A DNA stretch of 51,066 nucleotides, from positions 1-51,066 of the IMG/VR virus record IMGVR_UViG_3300020121_000362. One strand, 5' to 3'. A program made the translations under genes and the position numbers. Below are positions 38,383-45,207 of this stretch, piece after piece. The stretch comes from a virus. Each line of letters opens with the position of its first letter. Position 1 is the stretch's first letter. The notes beneath the pieces were generated by a model. The model did not search any database, was not told the origin of the DNA, and saw nothing but the letters and a program-made list of their open reading frames with translations.

Positions 38383-38571
38383 ATGGCTCCCCCGCGAGCC
38401 AACGACAGCAAGGCTGCCGTCTCCCTTCGGGAGGCGGCGCTCGCCTTCGCGGCGCATGCTGCGGTCGAGCCCGAGGACCAGTTCGATCGTCGGGGGCAGC
38501 GGCTCAACCGGGTGCTCCTGTCCGCTGCCATCGAGTATGCCCGTGAGGCGGGCGAAGGAAGCACCCCGTGA
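38383..38571 (+). CDS. IS passenger gene 2, unknown
   Basis: 62 residues, ATG 38383 directly after the stop of passenger 1. Ala-rich helix (SLREAALAFAAHAAVEPEDQ) and LNRVLLSAAIEYAREAGEG. GTGA overlap with passenger 3. Confidence 0.5.
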   Translation: MAPPRANDSKAAVSLREAALAFAAHAAVEPEDQFDRRGQRLNRVLLSAAIEYAREAGEGSTP

Positions 38572-38867
38572 AAAAGGGTGCACCGCGCCGCCTCTGGCTG
38601 AAAGGCCCCAATCGAGACGACAACGTCTATGACGCCGTACTGTTCGAGTCGGGCGGTGACGGCCACTACTACTCCGACTGCGGCAGGTTCGCGATCTTCC
38701 ACATGATGCGGTCGACACCGCATGTGTGCTGGGAGTTGCACCAGATCGACCCGGAACGGAGATCAATCGATCTCGTAGAGGGAAACGCGATAACGCTGAG
38801 CGATCTGGTGACTCGGTACGCACGCGGGGACTTTTCTCTGCCAGAGGAGGAGGACGCCGATGGCTGA
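38568..38867 (+). CDS. IS passenger gene 3, unknown
   Basis: 99 residues from GTG 38568. Includes DAVLFESGGDGHYYSDCGRF, HVCWELHQIDPERR and an acidic C terminus (SLPEEEDADG). Overlaps the transposase start by eight bases. Function unknown. Confidence 0.5.
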   Translation: MKKGAPRRLWLKGPNRDDNVYDAVLFESGGDGHYYSDCGRFAIFHMMRSTPHVCWELHQIDPERRSIDLVEGNAITLSDLVTRYARGDFSLPEEEDADG

Positions 38868-39876
38868 CCTCCCCTTCCCGAAGTCGCTCCCCGAGTTTCA
38901 GAAGCTCTTTCCGAACGATGCGGCGTGCGCCGAGTACTTGGAGCGCATCCACTGGCGGGACGGGTTCCGGTGCCGCTGCGGATGGGCGGGAGAGCCGTAC
39001 CGGTTCGCCGCGAAGCCCCACATCCTGCGCTGCAAGAAGTGCCAGGCGGACACGTCGCTGACGGCCGGCACCGTCATGGAGCGGACGCGGACGCCGCTCT
39101 CCACGTGGTTCTGGGCCTCCTACCTCGTCTCCACGATGACGCCCGGGATGTCCGCCGTGCAGTTCCAACGGCAGCTCGGGCTTACCCGCTACGAGACTGC
39201 TTTTCAGATCCTCCACAAGCTCCGAGCCGGAATGGTGCGGCCGAACCGAGACAAGATCGGCGGTCCGCCGTCGCAGCACGTCGAGATTGACGAGACGTGG
39301 GCGGGTGGGCGTACCAGAGGCGAGGGTCGTGGAACGCACCACCAGACGCTCGTGGTGGCCGCCGTAGAGGTCCGCCAGCGCGTGCCGAAGGACCCGGCCG
39401 GCGACCAGCACAGCAAGGCCGTGCCGCGTCGTGGGGGTCGCTACGCCGGGCGCCTCCGGCTCTCCGTCGCTCCGAACCGCCGCGCGAAGACCCTCCAAGG
39501 GTTCGTCCTCGACTCGGTGCAGCAGGGCACGATGGTCGTGACGGACGACTGGGCAGGTTATGACGGGCTCGCGAAGCTCGGCTACCAGCATCTTCAGGTG
39601 GCCGAGAAGAACGAGTCCCGGATCGCGGAGGAATACCTCCCGATCGTTCACCTCATTTTCAGCAACATGAAATCGTGGCTGCTCGGCGTGCATCATGGCG
39701 TCGGGCCTCAACATTTGCAGGCGTACCTCAATGAATTCACGTTCCGGTTCAATCGACGTTTCTACCCGTTCAACAGCTTCCGGAGCCTGCTCGGCGTTGC
39801 CGCCGACGTGGAGGGCCCGACTTACGACGGGCTCTATTCGGGTCAGTGGGAACACGCTTGGGCGGTAACCGGATAA
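38860..39876 (+). CDS. IS1595-family (ISXO2-like) transposase
   Basis: 338 residues. N-terminal zinc ribbon (GFRCRCGWAG and LRCKKCQADTSLTAGTVMER), then the DDE domain: QHVEIDETWAGGRTRG (first Asp), GTMVVTDDWAGYDGLAKLGY (second Asp), IVHLIFSNMKSWLLGVHHGV (the Asn form of the third acidic position typical of this family) and HLQAYLNEFTFRFNRR. Full length with no frameshift, so probably active. Stop codon within the right terminal repeat. Confidence 0.9.
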   Translation: MADLPFPKSLPEFQKLFPNDAACAEYLERIHWRDGFRCRCGWAGEPYRFAAKPHILRCKKCQADTSLTAGTVMERTRTPLSTWFWASYLVSTMTPGMSAVQFQRQLGLTRYETAFQILHKLRAGMVRPNRDKIGGPPSQHVEIDETWAGGRTRGEGRGTHHQTLVVAAVEVRQRVPKDPAGDQHSKAVPRRGGRYAGRLRLSVAPNRRAKTLQGFVLDSVQQGTMVVTDDWAGYDGLAKLGYQHLQVAEKNESRIAEEYLPIVHLIFSNMKSWLLGVHHGVGPQHLQAYLNEFTFRFNRRFYPFNSFRSLLGVAADVEGPTYDGLYSGQWEHAWAVTG

Positions 39877-39889
39877 GCATGGATCTATG
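39867..39889. repeat. Right terminal inverted repeat and right target-site copy
   Basis: AACCGGATAAGCATG (39867-39881) is the exact reverse complement of the left end, followed by GATCTATG (39882-39889), the second copy of the target duplication. Confidence 0.9.
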
Positions 39890-39986
39890 AACCGGAGTCA
39901 GAGCTCAGCGGACCGCCGCAGGTGGCGACTCCCGCGTATCGGGCAGGGTGCAATCGCGTTTTCGGGAAGAAGGAGGTAGGGCTCGC

Positions 39987-40187
39987 GTGACGAAACCAAA
40001 GAAAAAAGACTCGCTCGCGTGGCTCGAAGAACTCGTCGAGTCGGCGAAGAGGTGGGCGAGCGTCGTTGACGTTAGAAGAGCGAGGGATGGTCGACTCCGT
40101 CGACAATACACACAACCGCAACTTGCGCGCGCTCGCCACTGCCGTCGACGGCTACCAGAAGGCGATCAAGGACGAAGTCGAAGCTGA
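39987..40187 (+). CDS. Small unknown protein after the IS
   Basis: 66 residues from GTG 39987, which overlapped the stop of the now-interrupted gene. The first ~30 residues (MTKPKKKDSLAWLEELVESA) look real; the Arg-rich second half is in the frame opposite to a better small gene (40087-40209), so the true end may have been changed by an indel. Confidence 0.4.
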   Translation: MTKPKKKDSLAWLEELVESAKRWASVVDVRRARDGRLRRQYTQPQLARARHCRRRLPEGDQGRSRS

Positions 40188-40209
40188 AGAAAAACAGGAG
40201 CAGACTTGA
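40087..40209 (+). CDS. 40-residue unknown protein
   Basis: ATG 40087, reading MVDSVDNTHNRNLRALATAV then DGYQKAIKDEVEAEEKQEQT. The stop TGA 40207-40209 is directly followed by the next ATG at 40210. Protein-like composition and tight packing support it. Confidence 0.45.
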   Translation: MVDSVDNTHNRNLRALATAVDGYQKAIKDEVEAEEKQEQT

Positions 40210-40458
40210 ATGGCAAAAGCAGACGAAGAAAAGAAAGAACTCTGGATCGACTGGACGGGCGTGGCGCTCGCCGCGTTCGAAGTGCCGGACTTGCCGGACG
40301 ACGCCGATGACGCGGCCGACATCATGGTGGAGGTCGCGACCAAGTTTGCCGACTCGATGCTCGACGAGTATGAGAAGCGATTCGAATCGGGCGGCGCCAG
40401 TCGACGGAAGCGCGGCAAGACGCGACGTGACGAAGTGGAAGACGAGGAGGACGAATGA
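40210..40458 (+). CDS. Small acidic unknown protein
   Basis: 82 residues, ATG 40210. PDLPDDADDAADIMVEVATK and an alternating basic/acidic tail (SRRKRGKTRRDEVEDEEDE). ATGA overlap with the next gene. Confidence 0.5.
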   Translation: MAKADEEKKELWIDWTGVALAAFEVPDLPDDADDAADIMVEVATKFADSMLDEYEKRFESGGASRRKRGKTRRDEVEDEEDE

Positions 40459-41195
40459 GCGTCAAGAAGAAGGCTCGCTCGAGACTCCGAGCTAGACGTG
40501 GCAAAATCGGTTTTGCGGAGCATCTCGCCTATATTGCGCGTCGAGATTCGGTGTCTGTCGGTGGCCCGCAAATCGCCGACTTTAGAGATCCGTCGCTTCG
40601 TGAAGTATTTCGAACTTGGTGGCACCCGATCGATATGGGTGCGGACTTCGATGAAATGACCGGGCAGCGAGTGTTGGTGTCTGCCACAGTGCGCAAGGGC
40701 GACCACCGACGCAAGTTCCGTCGCGGGTTGGTAACGCCCGGTTTTGCGCTTCGACGACGTGAACTTGATCCAAACTACTACAAGAGTCTAGACAAGTTTC
40801 GCCGTCGCGCAAAACGACGCGGAGCGAAGCGTTCACGTCTGTATCAGATGCCAGCTAGTAAACTCGCCGTCAGGGTAGTCATTGTGTTGGATTACCCGCT
40901 CAACGAGACACGCACGAAGGTTGTTACTATCGATCGCCGGTACCCGGGCGCAATCTTCGGGCTCGTTCATGACTTCTATCGCGAGCTCTATTCTGAGGAC
41001 GAGAAGCTCGGCGGCAAATCTGGTCCAATGAACGACGGTAAAGGGCCACTACTTAACAGAGGCCGCGGGCCGCTAGTTTGGGGGCACGACCTTGGGGATC
41101 TCGTGTTCGAGGGTTGCTTCTATCAAAAACTGCCGCCGAAAGAAGCTAAGCAGCTCGGTGCAGAGGGTGCGTTTAAATTCTGGATTGGAAGCTGA
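40455..41195 (+). CDS. Conserved-looking protein of unknown function
   Basis: 246 residues, ATG 40455. Basic N terminus (MSVKKKARSRLRARRGKIGF) and central basic region (SLDKFRRRAKRRGAKRSR). The C-terminal half has well-formed motifs: TIDRRYPGAIFGLVHDFYRE, GKGPLLNRGRGPLVWGHDLG and DLVFEGCFYQKLPP. These look like a folded catalytic or binding domain, but I cannot place it. More A/T-rich than its neighbours. Confidence 0.55.
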   Translation: MSVKKKARSRLRARRGKIGFAEHLAYIARRDSVSVGGPQIADFRDPSLREVFRTWWHPIDMGADFDEMTGQRVLVSATVRKGDHRRKFRRGLVTPGFALRRRELDPNYYKSLDKFRRRAKRRGAKRSRLYQMPASKLAVRVVIVLDYPLNETRTKVVTIDRRYPGAIFGLVHDFYRELYSEDEKLGGKSGPMNDGKGPLLNRGRGPLVWGHDLGDLVFEGCFYQKLPPKEAKQLGAEGAFKFWIGS

Positions 41196-41209
41196 AAGAA
41201 GGAAATCAA

Positions 41210-41497
41210 ATGAGACGCCGACGAAGAAAAGAAACAGACCCGAGCGATCCTCGCCAGCAGGCGATTCATCTCATCAGGCTCGCCCTCGACGACAACACGA
41301 CCATCGACGAGCGCCGGAGCGCCGCCATGAAGGCGGTCAAGCACATCGACAAGTACGATCTCCTCTCTCGCCCGTTCGAGGGCAACGAGACCGTTCAGGC
41401 GGCTATGGATGTCGTCGACAGGCTTGCGGACCCGGGGCTCCTCGACGGCTTGAAGAAGATCGTGTCGAAGGTCGGAGAGACGCGGAGACGGCGGTGA
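41210..41497 (+). CDS. Small basic unknown protein
   Basis: 95 residues with GAAGGAAA before ATG 41210. QQAIHLIRLALDDNTTIDER and RSAAMKAVKHIDKYDLL resemble the N-terminal 'AxxAVRxIxKxDLL' region of small phage proteins. GTGA overlap with the next gene. Confidence 0.5.
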   Translation: MRRRRRKETDPSDPRQQAIHLIRLALDDNTTIDERRSAAMKAVKHIDKYDLLSRPFEGNETVQAAMDVVDRLADPGLLDGLKKIVSKVGETRRRR

Positions 41498-41871
41498 CGA
41501 CAGAAGAGGAGGCAGAGCTAGTAGAGCCCGAAGAATTTCGTCGCGACACGCAATGGGATTTGGACTTCCGTGCGTGCGTGGCAGGAATACTAGCCAGAGA
41601 AGACAGCGAAGACAGCTCTTACGAGATCGTGATCGGATCGGCGGTGGATCTGGCCGATCAAATGCGGGTGAAACGCGCAAACATAAAACGTCCAGCAGGG
41701 CCGCCAGAATCTGAGATACGAAGACGATATCGTTTGCTTGTCGATGTTGCGAGAGAGGTTCAGGAAGTTTTTCAGCGGAGAGACATGCAAGCTTGTCCAA
41801 TACCGATCGCACTGAGTCGCGCGCTCGATGATCTTTTTGACGAGCTCAACGAGAAGAAAAAAGAATCATGA
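41494..41871 (+). CDS. Small unknown protein
   Basis: 125 residues from GTG 41494. Acidic N terminus (TTEEEAELVEPEEFRRDTQW), helical body (VIGSAVDLADQMRVKRANIK) and a C-terminal acidic/basic tail. ATGA overlap with the next gene. No family recognised. Confidence 0.5.
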   Translation: MTTEEEAELVEPEEFRRDTQWDLDFRACVAGILAREDSEDSSYEIVIGSAVDLADQMRVKRANIKRPAGPPESEIRRRYRLLVDVAREVQEVFQRRDMQACPIPIALSRALDDLFDELNEKKKES

Positions 41872-42179
41872 ATCGCTCGATCCGGTGTCCGATCGTCTGG
41901 TACGCGCAGGCGTCTTTCGTGGGCTTCGTCGAGGCTGACGAGGTCAAGCTGGGGATATCGATCGTTGGAGAGCCAGAGAAGTGGCAAGCGATTGCGATTC
42001 AGACTTCGAAGCTAGCCGCTACCGATATCCTCGCCGAACACTCTCACGAGTTTCTCGGAGACTTCAAAGACTTCGAGAAGGCTCGACGCCACGGAACGTT
42101 GTACGCGCGTAAATGGCTCGCGGCGAAACGTCGAGCGAAGAAGTGCGAGTGCGGGCCGATTCGAAAGGGGCGGCGATGA
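41868..42179 (+). CDS. Small unknown protein with basic tail
   Basis: 103 residues, ATG 41868. FVGFVEADEVKLGISIVGEP and KWLAAKRRAKKCECGPIRKG; the C-terminal Lys/Arg/Cys stretch may bind nucleic acid. ATGA overlap with the next gene. Confidence 0.45.
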   Translation: MNRSIRCPIVWYAQASFVGFVEADEVKLGISIVGEPEKWQAIAIQTSKLAATDILAEHSHEFLGDFKDFEKARRHGTLYARKWLAAKRRAKKCECGPIRKGRR

Positions 42180-42577
42180 CCGCTCAGCCTTCTGTTCGAA
42201 CGCTCGCGGAAGTGCTCGATGAGCTGCGCGAACTTATTTTCAAGAACTCTCGCAGTAACGCGCGTCTTCTTGCGTTCTACGTGTTCGCGTGGGCTTGCGG
42301 TGTTTGTTCGGCGGCAGGGATCACGTTTGATGAGCTTGAGAGGTTTCTTCGAAAGCGCAAGGGTAGTACGCCGTCTTTTGTTGACGGGAAAAGCGGCGGT
42401 ACATTCATTCTTCAAGAGGGTGCCGAACTGCGGTACAAAATCGAGTACCGCAGGCCCGGAGAAGAGTGGAAATTAAGCCCGCTCGGCGGCGATGGTTGGC
42501 CGCTCGGCATAGCAGAGGAGTCGGCAACTGTGTTCAGACAAGACGGTTTCGAAGCACGTGTTGTGGTGGCGCCATGA
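42176..42577 (+). CDS. Unknown protein
   Basis: 133 residues from ATG 42176. Helical N-terminal half (TLAEVLDELRELIFKNSRSN, ARLLAFYVFAWACGVCSAAG) with a hydrophobic stretch, and a strand-rich second half (GGTFILQEGAELRYKIEYRR). No family recognised. Confidence 0.45.
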   Translation: MTAQPSVRTLAEVLDELRELIFKNSRSNARLLAFYVFAWACGVCSAAGITFDELERFLRKRKGSTPSFVDGKSGGTFILQEGAELRYKIEYRRPGEEWKLSPLGGDGWPLGIAEESATVFRQDGFEARVVVAP

Positions 42578-42864
42578 GACCCACCTGGCCCGAAACCTGG
42601 ATGTCGATCGCCCGCGTCATCGCCGAGCGGTCCTACGACCCGCGCCTCAAGGTCGGCGCGATCATCGTCTCCGCTGACAACAAGGAGAAGCACATGTACA
42701 TCACTTATTCGCCGTGCCGGATGTGTGCGAAACTTATCATCAACGCAGGGATTAAGCGCGTTGTGTACGGCGAGGCGTACCGAGACCCGAGCGGAGTGAA
42801 GCTCTTGCAGGGGGTGGGGATCAGAACGATGACGCTCGAGGATGCTGTTCGAGGGCCTAGGTGA
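42574..42864 (+). CDS. dCMP deaminase-like protein lacking the catalytic HAE segment
   Basis: 96 residues, ATGA overlap at 42574. RPTWPETWMSIARVIAERSY and DPRLKVGAIIVSADN match the start of phage/ComE-type dCMP deaminases; HMYITYSPCRMCAKLIINAG and KRVVYGEAYRDPSGVKLLQG match the zinc CxxC half. The ~45 residues that should lie between (GYNG and the HAE motif with the catalytic Glu) are absent, joined as SADN/KEKHMY near 42690. The 5' half is G/C-rich and the 3' half A/T-richer, as if two homologues had recombined. Almost surely catalytically dead. Confidence 0.75.
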   Translation: MRPTWPETWMSIARVIAERSYDPRLKVGAIIVSADNKEKHMYITYSPCRMCAKLIINAGIKRVVYGEAYRDPSGVKLLQGVGIRTMTLEDAVRGPR

Positions 42865-43262
42865 TGGCAGAGAAGATACTCGGGCTTCTGTCGGCCTTCG
42901 TTCTTGGTGGAGTAGCTGGTTTTTTCTATCTCGTTCACTGTTTCAAGTTCATCGTCGAACACAATTTGTTTAACTTTCGTGGGAAACTTCGATCACTTCT
43001 CGAGCGGTACGAACCGCAAATCGTAGCGTTGGGCGACTGTTTACCGCTCTCTCCTGATCGCATAGAGGCCGTACGCGCGGGTTACTACGCGGCACAAGGG
43101 CTAGCGGGGTTCGCGATCGAGCTTGGGATGCGTGCCGTGGCGGGTCGGTGTGTTCAATGCGGTTCGCCGGAAGATGTTCGTCTTGAAAGCGACTCTGTTT
43201 TTGCGCCCAAGCCTCTTTGTCGTCCGTGCGCTAAGAGCACTAGGGTGGTTTGGGGTGCGTGA
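42864..43262 (+). CDS. Membrane protein with zinc-ribbon-like C terminus
   Basis: 132 residues from ATG 42864. N-terminal transmembrane helix (ILGLLSAFVLGGVAGFFYLV); C-terminal GRCVQCGSPEDVRLESDSVF then KPLCRPCAKSTRV gives CxxC...CxxC. No family recognised. TGATG overlap with the next gene. Confidence 0.5.
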   Translation: MAEKILGLLSAFVLGGVAGFFYLVHCFKFIVEHNLFNFRGKLRSLLERYEPQIVALGDCLPLSPDRIEAVRAGYYAAQGLAGFAIELGMRAVAGRCVQCGSPEDVRLESDSVFAPKPLCRPCAKSTRVVWGA

Positions 43263-43510
43263 TGGGAAGTGAATCCGCGAAGGAGTGCTGCGTCTGTAAC
43301 GCACGCGACGAAGGGCTCTCGCCGACGCAAGCCTTCGTGCGCGGCTTCACTCTCGGTAAGGCGATTAAAACGCCGGAACAGTCGGAGACGCTGCTGCGCG
43401 AGGGTATATGTTTGCGGCACTGTCATGAGATTCAAGTGCACGAGGCGTGGGTGAAGCGTAACGTGGGCCTGGAACCGCCGTGGCCAGAGGAAGAGCCGCT
43501 CATCACATGA
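43262..43510 (+). CDS. Small Cys/His-containing protein
   Basis: 82 residues from ATG 43262. ECCVCNARDEGLSPTQAFVR and GICLRHCHEIQVHEAWV supply several Cys and His for zinc. ATGA overlap with the next gene. Confidence 0.45.
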   Translation: MGSESAKECCVCNARDEGLSPTQAFVRGFTLGKAIKTPEQSETLLREGICLRHCHEIQVHEAWVKRNVGLEPPWPEEEPLIT

Positions 43511-43749
43511 AAATCCACCGCTCCGCCGGCTACATCCACATCGACTTCACGGGCGCTGAGGCTGCCGCCTTTCTCGAAGAGCTCGAGAACGTTCGCGGCG
43601 GTTCGAAGCTTCCGAAGGTCAAGCAGGTGTGTACCAAGCTTCGAGCGCTGACGGATCTCTGGGCGCCGGTGCCGCCGAAGCCGGCGCCGAAACTGCCGCT
43701 AGTGCGGCTTCTGCCTGTCCCCGACGAGGAGCCCCCATGCGAGAGTTGA
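43507..43749 (+). CDS. Small unknown protein with Pro-rich end
   Basis: 80 residues from ATG 43507. IHIDFTGAEAAAFLEELENV resembles short phage proteins; the C terminus is Pro-rich (PVPPKPAPKLPLVRLLPVPD). Overlaps the next gene by 13 bases. Confidence 0.45.
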   Translation: MKIHRSAGYIHIDFTGAEAAAFLEELENVRGGSKLPKVKQVCTKLRALTDLWAPVPPKPAPKLPLVRLLPVPDEEPPCES

Positions 43750-44174
43750 TCGCGCTTTTTTTGAGTAACCTTGGTCGACGTTTCGAGAAAGCGGTTCTTC
43801 GACCCATCTCCGATTGGGTTACGGTTCGCATCATGCTCGCGAACGCACTTCGGAGCGTTGCGTCCGAGCCGCTTCAGTACCACGGGTGGGTCGTGAACCT
43901 CGTTCTCGCCAGCGAGGGCTTCCTGGTGCTCATCGCCGGTAGGCGCGGTGGAAAGCCGGAGGACATGGGCGCGCTCGTCGGAGCGCTCGTGCGTTGCTCC
44001 GAGAGCCAGGACCTCTCGATGCCGCCGTTTCAGGTCGTCTCTCCTACGGGGCGCTTCGTTGCGTGGGGTTGGCGCCCCGACGGCAGGGAGCTCTCAGCGA
44101 GGGAGCAGAGCGCCGTTCTCTCGGTCGTGCTCAAGCGGCGAGAACGCACGGAAACTTGGAAGGATCTGAACTAG
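43737..44174 (+). CDS. Unknown protein, last gene of the long plus-strand run
   Basis: 145 residues from ATG 43737. Helical start (LIALFLSNLGRRFEKAVLRP), then a mixed alpha/beta part (GWVVNLVLASEGFLVLIAGR, FVAWGWRPDGRELSARE). No family recognised. Convergent with the membrane-protein operon. Confidence 0.45.
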   Translation: MRELIALFLSNLGRRFEKAVLRPISDWVTVRIMLANALRSVASEPLQYHGWVVNLVLASEGFLVLIAGRRGGKPEDMGALVGALVRCSESQDLSMPPFQVVSPTGRFVAWGWRPDGRELSAREQSAVLSVVLKRRERTETWKDLN

Positions 44175-44177
44175 AGA

Positions 44178-44270
44178 CTACTCGGCACCGGGTGGGCGCC
44201 ACTCGCATTTGAGCATCGCCCAAACACAGAGAGCTAGGTAAAGCGCGACTGCAAATATTGCGGCTGACAC
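44178..44270 (-). CDS. Possible 30-residue membrane peptide
   Basis: GTG 44270, eight bases after the stop of the upstream gene and with a G-rich run before it, encodes MSAAIFAVALYLALCVWAML then KCEWRPPGAE: one hydrophobic helix. Fits the run of membrane proteins in this operon but is very short. Confidence 0.3.
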   Translation of the reverse strand: MSAAIFAVALYLALCVWAMLKCEWRPPGAE

Positions 44271-44277
44271 CGAGTGC

Positions 44278-44595
44278 CTAGGCCCCCCTCTTTCTTGAGA
44301 GCGCTCTTTCGCGCACTTCCGTCGTCGTGGCCTCGCGGAGGCCGTGTACGGAGTCGAGCACCACGCCTTTGCCGGTGAGGCCCATCTCGATGAGAGCCCG
44401 GAGCTCCGAAAGGCTCGAGTAACCGCCCGGCACTTCCGGCAGGAGCAGTGAGGCCGTGAGCCTGGACCCGATGGTCACGACGGTGAGCACACGGCAGCCT
44501 CGGAAATCGGAGAAGACGTGCGCCGCAGCAGTGGGCGGCGCGAGCGATTTGATTTTTGTGCTGACGATGACATCCACTTGACACACGTTGCGCAT
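44278..44595 (-). CDS. Small unknown protein
   Basis: 105 residues from ATG 44595 (MRNVCQVDVIVSTKIKSLAP), overlapping the previous stop as TAATG. Strand-rich N-terminal part (CRVLTVVTIGSRLTASLLLP), then LSELRALIEMGLTGKGVV. No family recognised. Confidence 0.45.
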   Translation of the reverse strand: MRNVCQVDVIVSTKIKSLAPPTAAAHVFSDFRGCRVLTVVTIGSRLTASLLLPEVPGGYSSLSELRALIEMGLTGKGVVLDSVHGLREATTTEVRERALSRKRGA

Positions 44596-44756
44596 TATCC
44601 GTCCCTTCCGAGCAAGAAAAGCACCGGCCAAAACCAAACTATGAAAATGAAGTGGTGGATCGGCATCGGCTTGTCGTTCTTGTCCCTGGCGAACGAGCAG
44701 ACGAAGGTTCCGATGGAGAGATAGAGGCCGAGCAGGGCGAGCCAGTAGAAGTTCAT
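44595..44756 (-). CDS. 53-residue membrane protein with two predicted helices
   Basis: ATG 44756, ATGA overlap. MNFYWLALLGLYLSIGTFVC and PIHHFIFIVWFWPVLFLLG are two hydrophobic segments joined by a charged loop (SFARDKNDKPM), a holin-like topology. Confidence 0.5.
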   Translation of the reverse strand: MNFYWLALLGLYLSIGTFVCSFARDKNDKPMPIHHFIFIVWFWPVLFLLGRDG

Positions 44757-45001
44757 TTGGGTACAGCCCGAAGACCGGGTCCTGGTTCGATTTCTCGGCA
44801 GCAATCTAAACAAAAACGCTCCGAGCCTTCTCCGCCTACCGGCGCGATGAAGCGACGACATAACGGCAACGGGCACAGATAGTTTTTAATGTGCTCTTCG
44901 AAGTTTTGAAAATGTTCGCCGAGATGCGCGCTCAGGTAAGCGTGGAGGTTGCCGTCGTCGCATATGATGAACCGAATGTCGTTTATCGTTGGGCGTTTCA
45001 T
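44753..45001 (-). CDS. Small protein with Cys cluster
   Basis: 82 residues from ATG 45001 (ATGA overlap). DIRFIICDDGNLHAYLSAHL and LCPLPLCRRF plus FCLDCCREIE (CxxC) suggest zinc binding. No family recognised. Confidence 0.45.
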   Translation of the reverse strand: MKRPTINDIRFIICDDGNLHAYLSAHLGEHFQNFEEHIKNYLCPLPLCRRFIAPVGGEGSERFCLDCCREIEPGPGLRAVPK

Positions 45002-45207
45002 GCGGCTCTTCCGCGTCGCTTGGGCGCGTTCAGGCGACGGTATTCGGCGTAGAAAATCATCGAGGCGTCGGCGCGCTCGACAATTCGGCTTTCCCAGTAA
45101 GTGTCCGGGGTGCCACGCGCGAGGCTCTTCAGCCAGAACTGGAGATAGGCCTCGATGTCGACTCGCATGGCCCAGTAGCCGATCCACATCGCGTTGGATT
45201 TAGTCAT
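44998..45207 (-). CDS. Small unknown protein
   Basis: 69 residues, ATG 45207 in ATGA overlap with the rhomboid gene. Aromatic-rich (MWIGYWAMRVDIEAYLQFWL), basic C terminus (RRLNAPKRRGRAA). No family recognised. Confidence 0.45.
   Translation of the reverse strand: MTKSNAMWIGYWAMRVDIEAYLQFWLKSLARGTPDTYWESRIVERADASMIFYAEYRRLNAPKRRGRAA

Larger units (their letters stand above)
37971..39881 (+). mobile_element. Intact IS1595-family (ISXO2-like) element with three passenger genes
   Basis: 1911 bp bounded by perfect 15-bp terminal inverted repeats, CATGCTTATCCGGTT at 37971-37985 and its complement at 39867-39881, and flanked by the 8-bp duplication GATCTATG. It carries an internal sigma70 promoter, three small genes (38089, 38383, 38568) and the transposase (38860). 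The transposase stop lies in the right repeat. IS1595 members with passenger genes are known. Sharp ends and undamaged genes point to recent insertion. Confidence 0.9.
37775..39990 (+). pseudogene. Small phage gene interrupted by the IS1595-type element
   Basis: The left part (ATG 37775) reads DGEWHDVETIY and is then cut at 37970; the present frame ends in IS-derived residues ACLSG at 37987. Removing 37971-39889 (element plus one target copy) restores the frame, which continues EPESELSGPPQVATPAYRAG and CNRVFGKKEVGLA to TGA 39988-39990. The rebuilt protein is 98 residues, and its end again overlaps the next gene's GTG. The GPPQVATPAYR..x.xxVFG end is like small phage proteins elsewhere. Very likely a recent loss of function. 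Confidence 0.75.

Noticed and set aside
38283-39855. Minus-strand ORFs (up to 629 residues) across the IS
   Set aside because: Antisense to the transposase and passenger genes; high-GC wobble keeps the frame open. The plus-strand genes have clear motifs.
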